Assembly: GCF_008086345.1 (NCBI RefSeq)
Contig: NZ_CP043006.1
Span: 556,032-620,031 of the forward strand
Direction of reading: 5' to 3'
From: Chitinophaga sp. XS-30
Lineage (GTDB): Bacteria; Bacteroidota; Bacteroidia; Chitinophagales; Chitinophagaceae
DNA length: 64,000 bases
The number at the start of each line of letters is the position of its first letter. Positions within the stretch are counted from its first letter, which is position 1. The notes beneath the pieces were generated by a model. The model saw nothing but the letters and a program-made list of their open reading frames with translations. It was not told the DNA's origin and did not search any database. Shown piece by piece: positions 8,935 through 18,349 of this stretch. The position numbers were made by a program, and so were the translations under genes.

Positions 8935-10369
8935 AAAAGCAATTCCTTACAGGCGTAGTATATTCTGTAGGAGCAAAATATATCGGCTTATTCGTTCAAT
9001 TAGTGATCACCGGAATCCTCTCAAGGATACTGAAGCCCGATGATTTTGGTATTGTCGCCATTGCAACCGTTTTCATCCTGTTCTTTACACTATTAGGTGA
9101 GGTGGGGATCGGCGCCGCTATTATTCAAAATAAGATGCTTTCCCCAAAAGAAATACAAAGCATTTTCTCTTTTTCAATTTACATTGGCATAACCCTCGCA
9201 TTTGTATTTTTTTTATTATCAGGCAAAATCGCGGATTTTTACAATCGGCCCGAGCTAGAAAGAATCTGTCGGCTGCTTTCCTTAAATATCCTGTTTGCCA
9301 GCTTCAACGTAGTATTAAATGCCCTGCTGCTTAAGGAAAAAAAATTCAGGTTTATTGCGTTAAGAACCCTATTGATACAGATCATAAGCGGCATCATTGG
9401 TATTGCAGCTGCATATGCAGGGCTTAAAACCTATGCGTTGATTCTATATGCGATTTCCGCTTCTGCTTCTATGTTTATCTTCAATTACCTAAAAAGTCCG
9501 CTCTCCTTCGAGCTATTCCCCAAATTACCTGCAATCCGAAAAATATTCAGATACTCTGCCTATCAGTTCCTTTTTAATTTCATCAACTATTTCTCACGTA
9601 ACCTCGATAAATTACTGATCGGAAAATTCCTTTCCCCAGTATTATTGGGTTTCTATGACAAGGCATACCGCTTGATGCTGCTGCCCGTCGAAAATCTCAC
9701 CTACGTATTGGCGCCGGTTATCCACCCTTTTTTTTCGGATTTCCAGCAGGATAAACAGCGGATTCTTGAAAATTATATGAAAATTGTACGGGTGCTGGCG
9801 CTAGTTGGTTTTCCTATTTCCGTTTTCCTTCATTTTTCGGCAGCAGAACTAATATCCATCATTTTTGGTCCGCAATGGGGCGCGGCGGTTCGCCCCTTCG
9901 AGATACTGGCCTGGAGCGTTGGCCTCCAGATAGTTCTTTCAAGTGCAGGCCCCATCTTTCAGGCCGCCAATAATACTAGGCTGCTGTTTATCTCCGGTTT
10001 ATTGTCAGCAATAATTATGGTGTTAGGCATATTGTACGGTATTTTATTGCCAAAAGCCTGGACGGTGTCGCCTATGGTCTGCTCACCGCATTCTTTATTA
10101 ACTTCGTACAATGCTACTTGATGCTCATCAAAATGCTGGATGGGAGTTTGTCCGTATTCATCGGGCTATTCAAGGTCCCCTTGATACTGGCAGCTTTCGT
10201 GTTTGTTTTGGAGGGATTACTGAACAAATTTGTGCAGTTGCACCATCCTATCGGCAGTTTTTTACTCAAATCCGCTGTTTTAGCGATAGCATTAGTTATT
10301 GGCGTGATAATATCGGGGGAGCATCGCCAGCTAATAAAATTATTACAAACATTACTAAAAAGACGATAA
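8922..10369 (+). pseudogene. wzx: Wzx-type oligosaccharide flippase, frameshifted
   Basis: A polytopic membrane protein of the PST/MATE-like flippase family that would move the lipid-linked repeat unit across the inner membrane. The first frame (8922-10121) gives about 375 normal residues starting SSLKKQFLTGVVYSVGAKYI, with about ten hydrophobic helices, then a nonsense tail. The remaining helices continue in another frame as SLDGVAYGLLTAFFINFVQC through to LLKRR at 10369. The switch point is the A4 run at 10052-10055 (CCAAAAGCCTGG); adding one A restores PKSLDG and a continuous protein of about 482 residues, normal for Wzx. As written, the last two or three helices are lost. It is the only flippase candidate in the window. 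Confidence 0.82.
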
Positions 10370-10397
10370 TACAACAACCTGCATTACGACAGTTACT

Positions 10398-11570
10398 ATG
10401 ATAAGTACCAAGAAAAGAATAGCTTTTTTTACGCACTATACAGAATTATATGGTGCGAACAAGTCATTGATCAACTTGGCGGAAGGGCTCCTCAAAGCGC
10501 AACTGGCTGAAGTAATGCTGGTAACGCCAGCCGAAGGCAAAATAACAGGGTTTGCCAAAAAAAACAGCATTCCGTACCTGATACTTCCTTTTTATAACGA
10601 AATTCAATATAATCCAAGAAAGGGAATAACCGGCACACTAAAAAACATTTTCAAGCTGCTCTACAACTGGATGCTGGTTCTAAGGCATTCCCGGAAGCTG
10701 GACAGATTCGACATTATCCATTCGAATTCCTCTGCTACCCTCATTGGTGCATATTTTGCCCGATGGAAACAAAAGCCGCACATCTGGCATATCAGGGAAT
10801 ACGGATGGGAAGACTATAAATTCACCTACAATTTCGGATACTCGTATTTTCAGCGCTGGTTAAACAGATCCTCGGCAATAATTGGGATTAGCGAGGCCAT
10901 TTATCAGCAAAGGATAGCTTCCAGCCTTGTAAAAACAAAAGTCGTGATATATAACGGCGTGATCTTCGCCGACGATATTCCTCCCCCTTCAATTGATCCG
11001 GAAACACAGCGCATATCCGACAAAGTAATCTTTGCCATTATCGGACTGATAAGGGAAGAGAAAAATCAAATGGAGGCCTTACAGGCATTTCAGCAAATTA
11101 ATGAGATGCACAACAAAGCAGAGTTGTGGATCATTGGGGATGGCGATCCTGAATATATTCATGTGCTGAAAACATTCGTATCCCGAAACGGCCTCAGTAA
11201 TTGTGTGAAATTCACCGGATTTTTGGATGATATAACACCGGTATACAAATCACTGTATTGCCTTCTCATGTGTTCAACCAATGAGGCGATGGGTAGGGTT
11301 ACTATTGAAGCGATGGTAAATGATGTACCGGTTATCGGGTATAACAACGCAGGTACTGCGGAAATCATCAGGGACAATTACAACGGCTTGTTATATTCCG
11401 ATGGGCCTGCTGAATTGTCCCAAAAAATGAAGTTGCTTCTTAACAACAGCGGGCTCGTAAAAAAAATAAAACACAACGCCCGCCTCGAAATACTGGAAAA
11501 ATTCACCATAGAAAAATATAGCGAAAGCGTTTATAATATTTATAAAAACGTATTGTTTTCTACTCATTGA
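10398..11570 (+). CDS. Family 4 (GT-B fold) glycosyltransferase
   Basis: 390 residues. The N-terminal domain begins RIAFFTHYTELYGANKSL, with the glycine-poor first loop seen in retaining GT4 enzymes. The C-terminal domain has FAIIGLIREEKNQMEAL and the donor-binding E-x7-E region CSTNEAMGRVTIEAMVNDVP near residues 293-311. A short upstream element in HSNSSATLIGAYFARWKQKP matches the acceptor-side domain. It should be a cytoplasmic or membrane-peripheral enzyme that adds a sugar with retention of configuration. It starts 28 bp after the restored flippase stop. Confidence 0.88.
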   Translation: MISTKKRIAFFTHYTELYGANKSLINLAEGLLKAQLAEVMLVTPAEGKITGFAKKNSIPYLILPFYNEIQYNPRKGITGTLKNIFKLLYNWMLVLRHSRKLDRFDIIHSNSSATLIGAYFARWKQKPHIWHIREYGWEDYKFTYNFGYSYFQRWLNRSSAIIGISEAIYQQRIASSLVKTKVVIYNGVIFADDIPPPSIDPETQRISDKVIFAIIGLIREEKNQMEALQAFQQINEMHNKAELWIIGDGDPEYIHVLKTFVSRNGLSNCVKFTGFLDDITPVYKSLYCLLMCSTNEAMGRVTIEAMVNDVPVIGYNNAGTAEIIRDNYNGLLYSDGPAELSQKMKLLLNNSGLVKKIKHNARLEILEKFTIEKYSESVYNIYKNVLFSTH

Positions 11571-11600
11571 ATTACTAACTTACTTTAATAAAACGGATAC

Positions 11601-12314
11601 ATGGAGCCATTAATTTCAATTATTACAGTTGTATACAACGCAGCTGAAACATTGGAAGAAACCATAAAAAGCGTTATTACCCAAAAATACCAACGACTTG
11701 AATATATAATAATTGACGGGGGCTCCACTGACGGAACACTGGACATAATAAAGGAATACGAAGATAATCTTACCAAATGGATAAGTGAAAAGGATAAAGG
11801 CATCTATGATGCTATGAATAAGGCACTGCAGCTTGTTACCGGGGACAGGGTGTATTTCCTGGGAGCAGACGATACGCTCCGTGAAAATATTCTCCATAAT
11901 ATCAGCGACTACCTGAAAGATGATAAAAAGGTCTATTACGCCAATGTATGGTACATACACCGTAAAATTACCTACGATGGCAAATTCAGTAAATTTAAAT
12001 TCGCATTAAGGAATATCAGCCACCAGGCAATATTTTATCCGGCCACAGCTTTCAAGAATCAAGAATTTGAACTTCGATATAAATACCTGGCAGATTATGT
12101 GTTTAATCTGAAGCTTTTCGGTTCAGGAAAATTCGAATGGGAATACATTCCGCTAACTGTGGCCAATTATAACGATGGCGGATCCTCGGGAAGTAACCCG
12201 GACAATCAGTTTGATGCTGACCGTTTTACTTTGCTGCAGTCGGCATTTCCATTTTATGTGTATTATTACGCCAAGATGCGGTCATATATAAAGAAAATCG
12301 TCAGAAATGGATAA
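11601..12314 (+). CDS. Family 2 glycosyltransferase, WcaA-like
   Basis: 237 residues, short for GT2 and consisting almost only of the GT-A core. The start PLISIITVVYNAAETLEETI, the IDGGSTDGT motif, KGIYDAMNKAL and GADDT (the DxD position) are typical of the colanic-acid WcaA/WcaE-like group. It would transfer a sugar to the growing repeat unit in the cytoplasm. The stop overlaps the start of the polymerase gene by eight bases, consistent with coupled translation. Confidence 0.88.
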   Translation: MEPLISIITVVYNAAETLEETIKSVITQKYQRLEYIIIDGGSTDGTLDIIKEYEDNLTKWISEKDKGIYDAMNKALQLVTGDRVYFLGADDTLRENILHNISDYLKDDKKVYYANVWYIHRKITYDGKFSKFKFALRNISHQAIFYPATAFKNQEFELRYKYLADYVFNLKLFGSGKFEWEYIPLTVANYNDGGSSGSNPDNQFDADRFTLLQSAFPFYVYYYAKMRSYIKKIVRNG

Positions 12315-13626
12315 CTATGAGTTCCTGAAAATATTCTCATCCAATCTGCATATTTATGTTCTGGTACTGATTTCTTTATCAGTATTATACTATCTCTTGT
12401 TCAGGAAAGTCATTTACGGAATTATGGATCCATATTTCCTGAGCCTTGTATACTCCACTTTTGCTACCAGCGTGGTAGTGTTTCTATATTTCACAGAGCA
12501 TATTTCTACTTATCTGTTTATAAATTTCTGTCTCTCCCAGACAGCCTTTTTTATTGGTTTTTTTGCACTAAGGAAGGTTAACCTCCTCAATACACCCAAA
12601 GAAACGTCGAGGCCTTTGGGCAATACCCCGTTTACCAAACTGATTTTTTTTCTTATTACCTCGTCCATGTTCATCGTCTTTCAATTCTATACCTATTGGG
12701 AAAGAGGCATCCCACTTTTCTATGCATCCAGGCTTGAATATTTTGAAGGAGGCTCCGGTTTTGGCATCTTCTCAAGGTTTCTCAGCGTGTTGACTGTTGT
12801 TTCCTTATACGCTTTCATGGACCTCCTGTCTTCCAGAAAGGCCTACAAATCTTTTTCTCTTTTCTTCTACGCATGCTTTTATGTCCTGGTTCTCTTTGCA
12901 AGCCTCCTTCTATCAGGTAGCAAATCGTCGTTCCTGATTATTATGTTCGTTGCATTTAGCTACTTCTATTTTAACGGAAGGATTAATGAGCTGATGGCTG
13001 TCTGGAAGAAATGGCGAACGATAATACTAAGCTCTTGCTTCATCTTAGTTTTGTTTATCATTACCATACAGGGTGGACAGGAAGGCGGAAATATTCTTAC
13101 ATCCATTACAATGCTTGGCTATCGGTTTATGAGTAGTGGCGACATATTCTGGTATTCTTATCCAAACGACCTCGTTTTTACATACCCCTATCACATCAAT
13201 GGGTTCCAGATGCTGTTTAACGATCTCCTGGGATTCCTCCGCGTATATTCGTGGGAACAACTAAGATTTCATCCCGGCGAATATTTTTATAAACTACATC
13301 ACTATTCTGAAATAACTCAGGGGGCGAATGCGCGCCATAACCTGTTCGGGCTATTATATTTCGGATACGGCGGTTCTGTTATTTTTTCCTTTTGCCTTGG
13401 CTTACTGGTTTCATTTGTCAGGTTCCAGCTACCTAGGTATAGCAGATATAAAGGAATAATCCTCCCTTCATTTGCAGCTTTTTTGTTTATCAAAGGGCTT
13501 TCGCTGGAAGGTGACCCTACATTGTTCTTTACCAGCCTAAACAATGTCCTGGTTGTTTTTTTTCCGGTCCTTATTATATATTTACTTGTAGAATCGTTTT
13601 TCAGGGTCAAAAATGTATATGCCTAA
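12307..13626 (+). CDS. wzy: O-antigen/oligosaccharide repeat-unit polymerase (Wzy-like)
   Basis: 439 residues, almost entirely hydrophobic, with ten or more membrane helices and a longer periplasmic loop around residues 270-345 (QEGGNILTSITM to NARHNLFGLLYFG). Wzy proteins are too divergent to identify by motif, so the call rests on topology, the O-antigen polymerase-like segment near NARHNLFG, and the location among Wzx, Wzz and glycosyltransferases. It would polymerise flipped repeat units on the periplasmic face, with length set by the Wzz-like protein. No separate O-antigen ligase (WaaL) is evident in the window, so it is undecided whether the product is lipid A-linked or free/capsular. 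Confidence 0.75.
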   Translation: MDNYEFLKIFSSNLHIYVLVLISLSVLYYLLFRKVIYGIMDPYFLSLVYSTFATSVVVFLYFTEHISTYLFINFCLSQTAFFIGFFALRKVNLLNTPKETSRPLGNTPFTKLIFFLITSSMFIVFQFYTYWERGIPLFYASRLEYFEGGSGFGIFSRFLSVLTVVSLYAFMDLLSSRKAYKSFSLFFYACFYVLVLFASLLLSGSKSSFLIIMFVAFSYFYFNGRINELMAVWKKWRTIILSSCFILVLFIITIQGGQEGGNILTSITMLGYRFMSSGDIFWYSYPNDLVFTYPYHINGFQMLFNDLLGFLRVYSWEQLRFHPGEYFYKLHHYSEITQGANARHNLFGLLYFGYGGSVIFSFCLGLLVSFVRFQLPRYSRYKGIILPSFAAFLFIKGLSLEGDPTLFFTSLNNVLVVFFPVLIIYLLVESFFRVKNVYA

Positions 13627-14524
13627 ATTGTCAATAATTATTCCGTATTATAAAGGAAAGAGTTTTTTAATCCGGCTTCTTGATTCAATTTTCCGGTCTT
13701 ATTCAGGTATCTCAGGTAAATTGGATATTGAAATACTAATCTTGATCGATTGTAGTACTCCACTTGATGTCGTTACAACTTTGATCAATGACAACTTAAC
13801 CGCGGAACAATCGGGGATTATCAAAATATTCCGGAACGAAAAAAACTTTGGAGTAGCCCGTACCAGAAACAGAGGTTTTAAACTTTCTATTGGAGACTAT
13901 ATCCATTTCATTGACCAGGATGATGAAATAAGCACTGACTTTTTTGAAACAATATTGCCTCTCCTTGGTAAAAAAGACTTCATATTATCCAACGGGATCA
14001 TAATGGATACGGACAGCAAGGTACAATATCAGCTATATAACCTCGCACCTGTAGTAAATCTCAGGAAACTGATCCTGAAATCCTTCATCCGCTCCCCAGG
14101 GCAGGTGGTACTAAAAAGGGCACTCGTGGAAGACATCCGGTTTACCTCTGCGAGAAAATATTTCGGGGCAGACGATAAGTTTTTCTGGATTGACATTTAC
14201 CTTTCAACCAAAGAAATAAAATCAGCTTACATTAACAAATGCTTGTATATAGCTCATAAACATAGGAAAAACTACAGCAATAATTACAGAGAGCTATCCT
14301 TAAGTTGCCTTGAACTTTGGGAACAATTCCGCCCACGGATGAATTCCCCGCAGCAAATTGCCCTGATGGAGCAAGACATCCGGATACAACGGTTTATACT
14401 GAGAGACTTTCGCTCTGCCGGTGATCGACTCCGTTGTTGCTGGGACTTCCTGATGTATAAGGTCGACCTCAACTCATTTATCAGGTTTTTAAACAAGAGT
14501 ATTAAAAAACTGTACACTAAGTAA
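13613..14524 (+). CDS. Family 2 glycosyltransferase
   Basis: 303 residues. GT-A features: PKLSIIIPYYKGKSFLIRLL at the N-terminus, LILIDCSTP, NFGVARTRNRGFK, and DQDDE near residue 103 as the DxD motif. The ATG at 13613 overlaps the polymerase gene by 14 bases; the next in-frame ATG at 13619 is equally possible. The C-terminal 100 residues are basic and unrecognised. It probably adds one sugar of the repeat unit. The stop shares its last base with the start of the next gene. Confidence 0.87.
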   Translation: MYMPKLSIIIPYYKGKSFLIRLLDSIFRSYSGISGKLDIEILILIDCSTPLDVVTTLINDNLTAEQSGIIKIFRNEKNFGVARTRNRGFKLSIGDYIHFIDQDDEISTDFFETILPLLGKKDFILSNGIIMDTDSKVQYQLYNLAPVVNLRKLILKSFIRSPGQVVLKRALVEDIRFTSARKYFGADDKFFWIDIYLSTKEIKSAYINKCLYIAHKHRKNYSNNYRELSLSCLELWEQFRPRMNSPQQIALMEQDIRIQRFILRDFRSAGDRLRCCWDFLMYKVDLNSFIRFLNKSIKKLYTK

Positions 14525-15576
14525 TGAAGATTGCATTCATACTTCCCGCGTTGGCTAACAAAGGTCCCATTGTTGTTGCCAGGGATATAATAAATGTGCT
14601 GGTGAAAGAAGGCCATGTGATCGATGTGTTTTTTTTTGACGAGAAAAATGAAATCGCTCTCGATGCCTCCTCTTCCAGGAAAATCACTATGAAGGAGACA
14701 ATCCCGTTCGATGAATACGACATCGTTCACAGCCACGGCCTTCGGCCGGATTATTATATATGGAAACACAGGCGGCATATCAGGACAAAATGTTGTACTA
14801 CCATGCATAATTATATTCATGAAGACCTCAAATTCCAATACAATCAACTGGTAGCTACGCTCTTCGGCTTTTTATGGACACGCTTCCTGAAAAAACAGGA
14901 CCACGTTTTTGTATTAAGTAACCATATGAAACAATATTACACCCGTTGGATCTCCGCTGATAAAATCGAAGTGATTTACAACGGAAGGTCTTTTCCTGAT
15001 ATAGGGAGCGCTCTCCGGCAGGACGAGTTAGCGAAACTAGAGAAATTAAAAAAGGAATTCATTGTGCTTGGCGTTATAGCCCAGCTTACTAAACGGAAGG
15101 GGATTGATCAGGCTATAAAAATACTACCTCAGTTGCCCGGGTACTGCTTATTAGTTGTTGGCGACGGTAAAGAAAAGGAACAGTTGGAGCGACTAGCTGA
15201 ACAATATAAGGTAGAAGACCGTTGTATATTCTGGGGTTATCATAAAAATGGGAGCCTGTTTATGTCTCTCATAGATATTTATCTTATGCTCTCCAGATCC
15301 GAGGGTTTCCCTCTTTCGCTAATAGAAGCTGCATCCCAGGGCATCCCCACTGTATGCTCGGGGATACCAATTTTCAAAGAGGTATTTACCCAACAGGAAG
15401 TAACGTTCTTTGAGCTGGAAAACGAACAGTCCTTATTTCAGGCCATCACATCCATCAATTACCTTAGGGATACATATAGCCAGAAAATAAGCCAGTTTTA
15501 CCAGAACAGATTAACAGCTGAGATCATGGGTAATAATTACCTGCTGGCCTATAAAAGGCTGGCTGCAGTCAACTAA
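14524..15576 (+). CDS. Family 4 (GT-B fold) glycosyltransferase
   Basis: 350 residues. The N-terminal domain starts KIAFILPALANKGPIVVARD with a shortened acceptor-side region; HSHGLRPDYYIWKHRRH follows the first beta-alpha units. The C-terminal donor domain has GVIAQLTKRKGIDQAI and the E-x7-E motif RSEGFPLSLIEAASQGIP near residues 261-278. It is a retaining transferase acting on cytoplasmic nucleotide sugars. It begins at the last base of the preceding stop codon, so the two glycosyltransferases are translated as a unit. Confidence 0.88.
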   Translation: MKIAFILPALANKGPIVVARDIINVLVKEGHVIDVFFFDEKNEIALDASSSRKITMKETIPFDEYDIVHSHGLRPDYYIWKHRRHIRTKCCTTMHNYIHEDLKFQYNQLVATLFGFLWTRFLKKQDHVFVLSNHMKQYYTRWISADKIEVIYNGRSFPDIGSALRQDELAKLEKLKKEFIVLGVIAQLTKRKGIDQAIKILPQLPGYCLLVVGDGKEKEQLERLAEQYKVEDRCIFWGYHKNGSLFMSLIDIYLMLSRSEGFPLSLIEAASQGIPTVCSGIPIFKEVFTQQEVTFFELENEQSLFQAITSINYLRDTYSQKISQFYQNRLTAEIMGNNYLLAYKRLAAVN

Positions 15577-15642
15577 ATGGGAAATTTTATTATCTTCCTT
15601 AATATTTCAAAAAATAATACATAAAAGTTTCTAGTGCGATCT

Positions 15643-16476
15643 ATGAGTAAGTTTGAGTTTTCTGTACTTATACCAGTGTACTTAAAAGAAAATCCTTCAT
15701 ATTTCGATGTTGCGTTATCAAGCATTGTAAATCAGACCTATCTGCCTGCTGAAGTTGTAATTGTGGAAGATGGGCCACTGACGAATGAGCTCGATACCAT
15801 TATTGACGATTATTGCGGTCGGTTTCCCGGTCTTTTCAATATTATAAAGCTGGCACAAAACCAGGGAATGGGAGCTGCCATGAACATTGGACTTCAAAAT
15901 TGTAAGTACGAATGGGTGGCACGCATGGACTCTGACGATATTTGCCTTAAAGACCGTTTTCAGAAACAGGTAAGTTTCCTCCAGAAACACCCGGAACTGG
16001 ATGCATTAGGCAGCTTTACCGAAGAATTCCGCTCCCAGCCGGGAGATTTCGGGAAAATACGCAAGCTTCCCACTTCCCATGCAGCTATTCTTGAATATGC
16101 CAAAAGGAGAAGCCCAATCAACCATATGACCATAATGTACCGGAGGAAAAAAGCTATTGAGGCCGGTGGCTATTGGGACAAAAAAATATTTGAGGATTAT
16201 AATCTATGGTACCAAATGCTAAAAATGGGTTGTAAATTCAACAACCTTGAAGAAGTACTGGTGGATGTAAGGGTTGGTAACAATATGGTAGGCCGGCGCA
16301 AGGGCCTGAATTACTTCAAACAGGAATTCGGATTCTTTAAACAAATGAAAAATGAAAAATTTATCAATACTGCCCAATTCCTGGAAGCAATCAGTGTCAG
16401 ATTTCTTTTCCGTATCATGCCGAAGGTGCTGCTTGAAAAAGTGTACTATCTACTGCTGAGAGATAATAAGAAGTGA
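15643..16476 (+). CDS. Family 2 glycosyltransferase, AmsE-like
   Basis: 277 residues from the ATG at 15643; a GTG at 15634 would add three residues. Features of the AmsE (amylovoran)-like GT2 group: SVLIPVYLKENPSYFDVAL, VEDGPLTNELD, QNQGMGAAMNIGL and ARMDSDDI with the DxD motif, then a conserved INHMTIMYRRKKAIEAGGY. It likely adds an internal sugar of the repeat unit. The 66-bp gap upstream is the largest within this run of transferases and contains AT-rich sequence. Confidence 0.87.
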   Translation: MSKFEFSVLIPVYLKENPSYFDVALSSIVNQTYLPAEVVIVEDGPLTNELDTIIDDYCGRFPGLFNIIKLAQNQGMGAAMNIGLQNCKYEWVARMDSDDICLKDRFQKQVSFLQKHPELDALGSFTEEFRSQPGDFGKIRKLPTSHAAILEYAKRRSPINHMTIMYRRKKAIEAGGYWDKKIFEDYNLWYQMLKMGCKFNNLEEVLVDVRVGNNMVGRRKGLNYFKQEFGFFKQMKNEKFINTAQFLEAISVRFLFRIMPKVLLEKVYYLLLRDNKK

Positions 16477-16520
16477 CGGCAATCTTTTACTCACGATCTC
16501 AAAGTTTAAATTACACCCAT

Positions 16521-17222
16521 ATGAGTGAATCAATTTACAATGATGGAGAATACCTTGCAAATAACCCTACCTGGCATATGGAAGATTCTCCTTGGAAAGC
16601 TTCCAATATTGTGAGACTAATGCGAAAAAATGAACTTGACATTAAAAGTATCTGTGAAATAGGATGTGGCGCAGGCGAAATACTAAACCAGTTATGGAAT
16701 AAGCTGGATAACAGCATACAATACCACGGTTACGAGATATCTGGCGATGCCTATGTGATGTGTAAAGTCCGGGAAAAAGAACGCTTGCAATATGTGAACG
16801 CCGATCTACTCGCGGAAAATAACAAAGACTTCTATGATCTGCTGCTCGTGATTGATATCTTTGAACACATTGAAGATTACTTTTCCTTTCTGAGAAAATG
16901 CAAAAACAAAAGCACCTATAAAATATTCCACATCCCCCTCGACATCTCTGTACAAACCGTACTCCGGAACTCCCCTTTTTTAGTTAACCGGCAAAAAGTC
17001 GGACATATCCACTATTTCACAAAAGATCTTGCACTCGAAGCATTAAAAGACACAGGGTATGAGATCATAGATTACTTCTATACCGGCACAGCTACTGAAC
17101 TTGCTGCAAAATCCATAAAAGGGAAACTGGCAAAATGGCCAAGAAAAATACTCTTCTCCATAAATCCAGACCTCACAGTCAGGGTATTGGGTGGATATTC
17201 TCTGATGGTACTTGCAAAATAA
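16521..17222 (+). CDS. Class I SAM-dependent methyltransferase
   Basis: About 233 residues from the ATG at 16521. The SAM-binding motif I is ICEIGCGAGEIL and the post-motif DLLLVIDIFEHIEDY is typical of Methyltransf_11/23-type enzymes. The start is uncertain: a GTG at 16473 overlaps the upstream stop as GTGA and would add 16 residues, but the protein pattern SIYNDGEYLANNPTWH begins naturally at 16521. In this context it probably O-methylates a sugar of the repeat unit or caps the chain. It ends 16 bp from the convergent fucosidase-like gene, marking the end of the plus-strand transferase run. Confidence 0.82.
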   Translation: MSESIYNDGEYLANNPTWHMEDSPWKASNIVRLMRKNELDIKSICEIGCGAGEILNQLWNKLDNSIQYHGYEISGDAYVMCKVREKERLQYVNADLLAENNKDFYDLLLVIDIFEHIEDYFSFLRKCKNKSTYKIFHIPLDISVQTVLRNSPFLVNRQKVGHIHYFTKDLALEALKDTGYEIIDYFYTGTATELAAKSIKGKLAKWPRKILFSINPDLTVRVLGGYSLMVLAK

Positions 17223-17238
17223 CCTGCTTAGAAACTAT

Positions 17239-18279
17239 TTAAAGGTCGGGCTTGATAGCCTTTTGGATAGCCACCAGTTGGTTCAACTGGGCTTTATCTA
17301 GGCTGCCGTCCCTGTAAAGGGTCATTTCCATTGTGATTACACCACCGGCCTTGTTACATCTCCTGATATAGTCTATCAGTTCTGGGGTAGGCTTTCTTAC
17401 GCCAGGCTGTGCCCATCTAGGTCCACCAATATAAGAAACAAGGTGCCATTGCTTCCCATCTAGGAACCGCCCTTTCGTAGGTATTTCCCAAAAACTGTCC
17501 ATTTCCCCTGCCAGATAATCGTCGTATTTGGTATAGAACTGGACCTTAGGATTCACACCGGAATTGAATGCAACGATAGACGCAGGATTGCCAGCCTTCA
17601 GCGCCTTGGCCAAGAAACCCAGATATCTGTCATTATATCCGATAAAAGGATAACTACCGTCCACCCACCAGCCGGTTATTTTATTTTTATACCGCATGCT
17701 TAAATCCCTCAATACAGTTGCCCATTTTTTTACAAACAAATCATTCATTTTGAAAGGAACCGTTTTTGACTGGTAAAAGCTGGGGTTATTCAGTGCTTTA
17801 CTTGCCTTTCGGTCATTTTTGGGGCCGTCTCCGGTTACGTATAAAAATAGTTTGATATTATATTTGGAAAGAGCCTTATAAAGATCCAGAATAAGATCTC
17901 TACGCGGCGTTGCATCTCCCCTTTTGTAACCTGTCAACTTTTCGTAGGTGGCGTTAGGAGTACAAAGGTATTTATCTATTTGTAAGGTCGTAAACAGTAC
18001 GTATCCCGCTCCGGTCTGATGCACTTGTGATGCAAACCTCTCCACATCAAAATCATTGATACAAGAATCCCAATTAGTTTTTTTCCCCTGATTCCAGGGT
18101 TCAGCTCCATTCTGCAATTTGTGGAGATAATGTACAAAAATGCCATACTTGGAATTATAAAACCAGTCAAGCGTTTTGCCTGAAGTTCTATTTTGCGAAT
18201 GAAGAGGTTGTAAACAAAGGAAAGATATTGAAAATAGAAATAATATCTTCAACCTAAATGGAATTAAATTACACTTCAT
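17239..18279 (-). CDS. Secreted alpha-L-fucosidase-like (GH29-related) protein
   Basis: 346 residues from the ATG at 18279; a TTG at 18312 would add eleven. An N-terminal hydrophobic signal segment (ILFLFSISFLCLQPLHSQ) is followed by DWFYNSKYGIFVHYLHKLQN, the GxFxH-type opening of GH29 alpha-L-fucosidase folds. Further elements are WDSCINDFDVERFASQVHQ, GAGYVLFTTLQ and WWVDGSYPFIG near residue 210, where GH29 enzymes carry the nucleophile Asp. It lacks the C-terminal beta-sandwich and is shorter than a standard fucosidase (450 or more residues). It is the only minus-strand gene inside the plus-strand part of the locus and lies next to the GDP-fucose genes. It may trim or edit the fucosylated polymer, or act on something else; activity is not established. 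Confidence 0.7.
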   Translation of the reverse strand: MKCNLIPFRLKILFLFSISFLCLQPLHSQNRTSGKTLDWFYNSKYGIFVHYLHKLQNGAEPWNQGKKTNWDSCINDFDVERFASQVHQTGAGYVLFTTLQIDKYLCTPNATYEKLTGYKRGDATPRRDLILDLYKALSKYNIKLFLYVTGDGPKNDRKASKALNNPSFYQSKTVPFKMNDLFVKKWATVLRDLSMRYKNKITGWWVDGSYPFIGYNDRYLGFLAKALKAGNPASIVAFNSGVNPKVQFYTKYDDYLAGEMDSFWEIPTKGRFLDGKQWHLVSYIGGPRWAQPGVRKPTPELIDYIRRCNKAGGVITMEMTLYRDGSLDKAQLNQLVAIQKAIKPDL

Positions 18280-18301
18280 CGCGAAAGGGTTATTTTTATA
18301 A

Positions 18302-18309
18302 TATATTTG
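18302..18309 (+). promoter_or_regulatory. Candidate -7 element upstream of gmd
   Basis: TATATTTG matches the Bacteroidota TAnnTTTG -7 consensus and lies 40 bp before the gmd ATG, in the 70-bp gap between the divergent fucosidase-like gene and gmd. No good TTTG is found about 20 bp upstream, so support is partial. Confidence 0.35.
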
Positions 18310-18349
18310 CAAGATTCATACCAGTTATTTAATTCTATTGCGAGTTATT

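Noticed and set aside
10111..10401. Plus-strand frame of 96 residues over the flippase end
   Set aside because: Overlaps the restored Wzx frame, which gives membrane helices; this one has no hydrophobic pattern.
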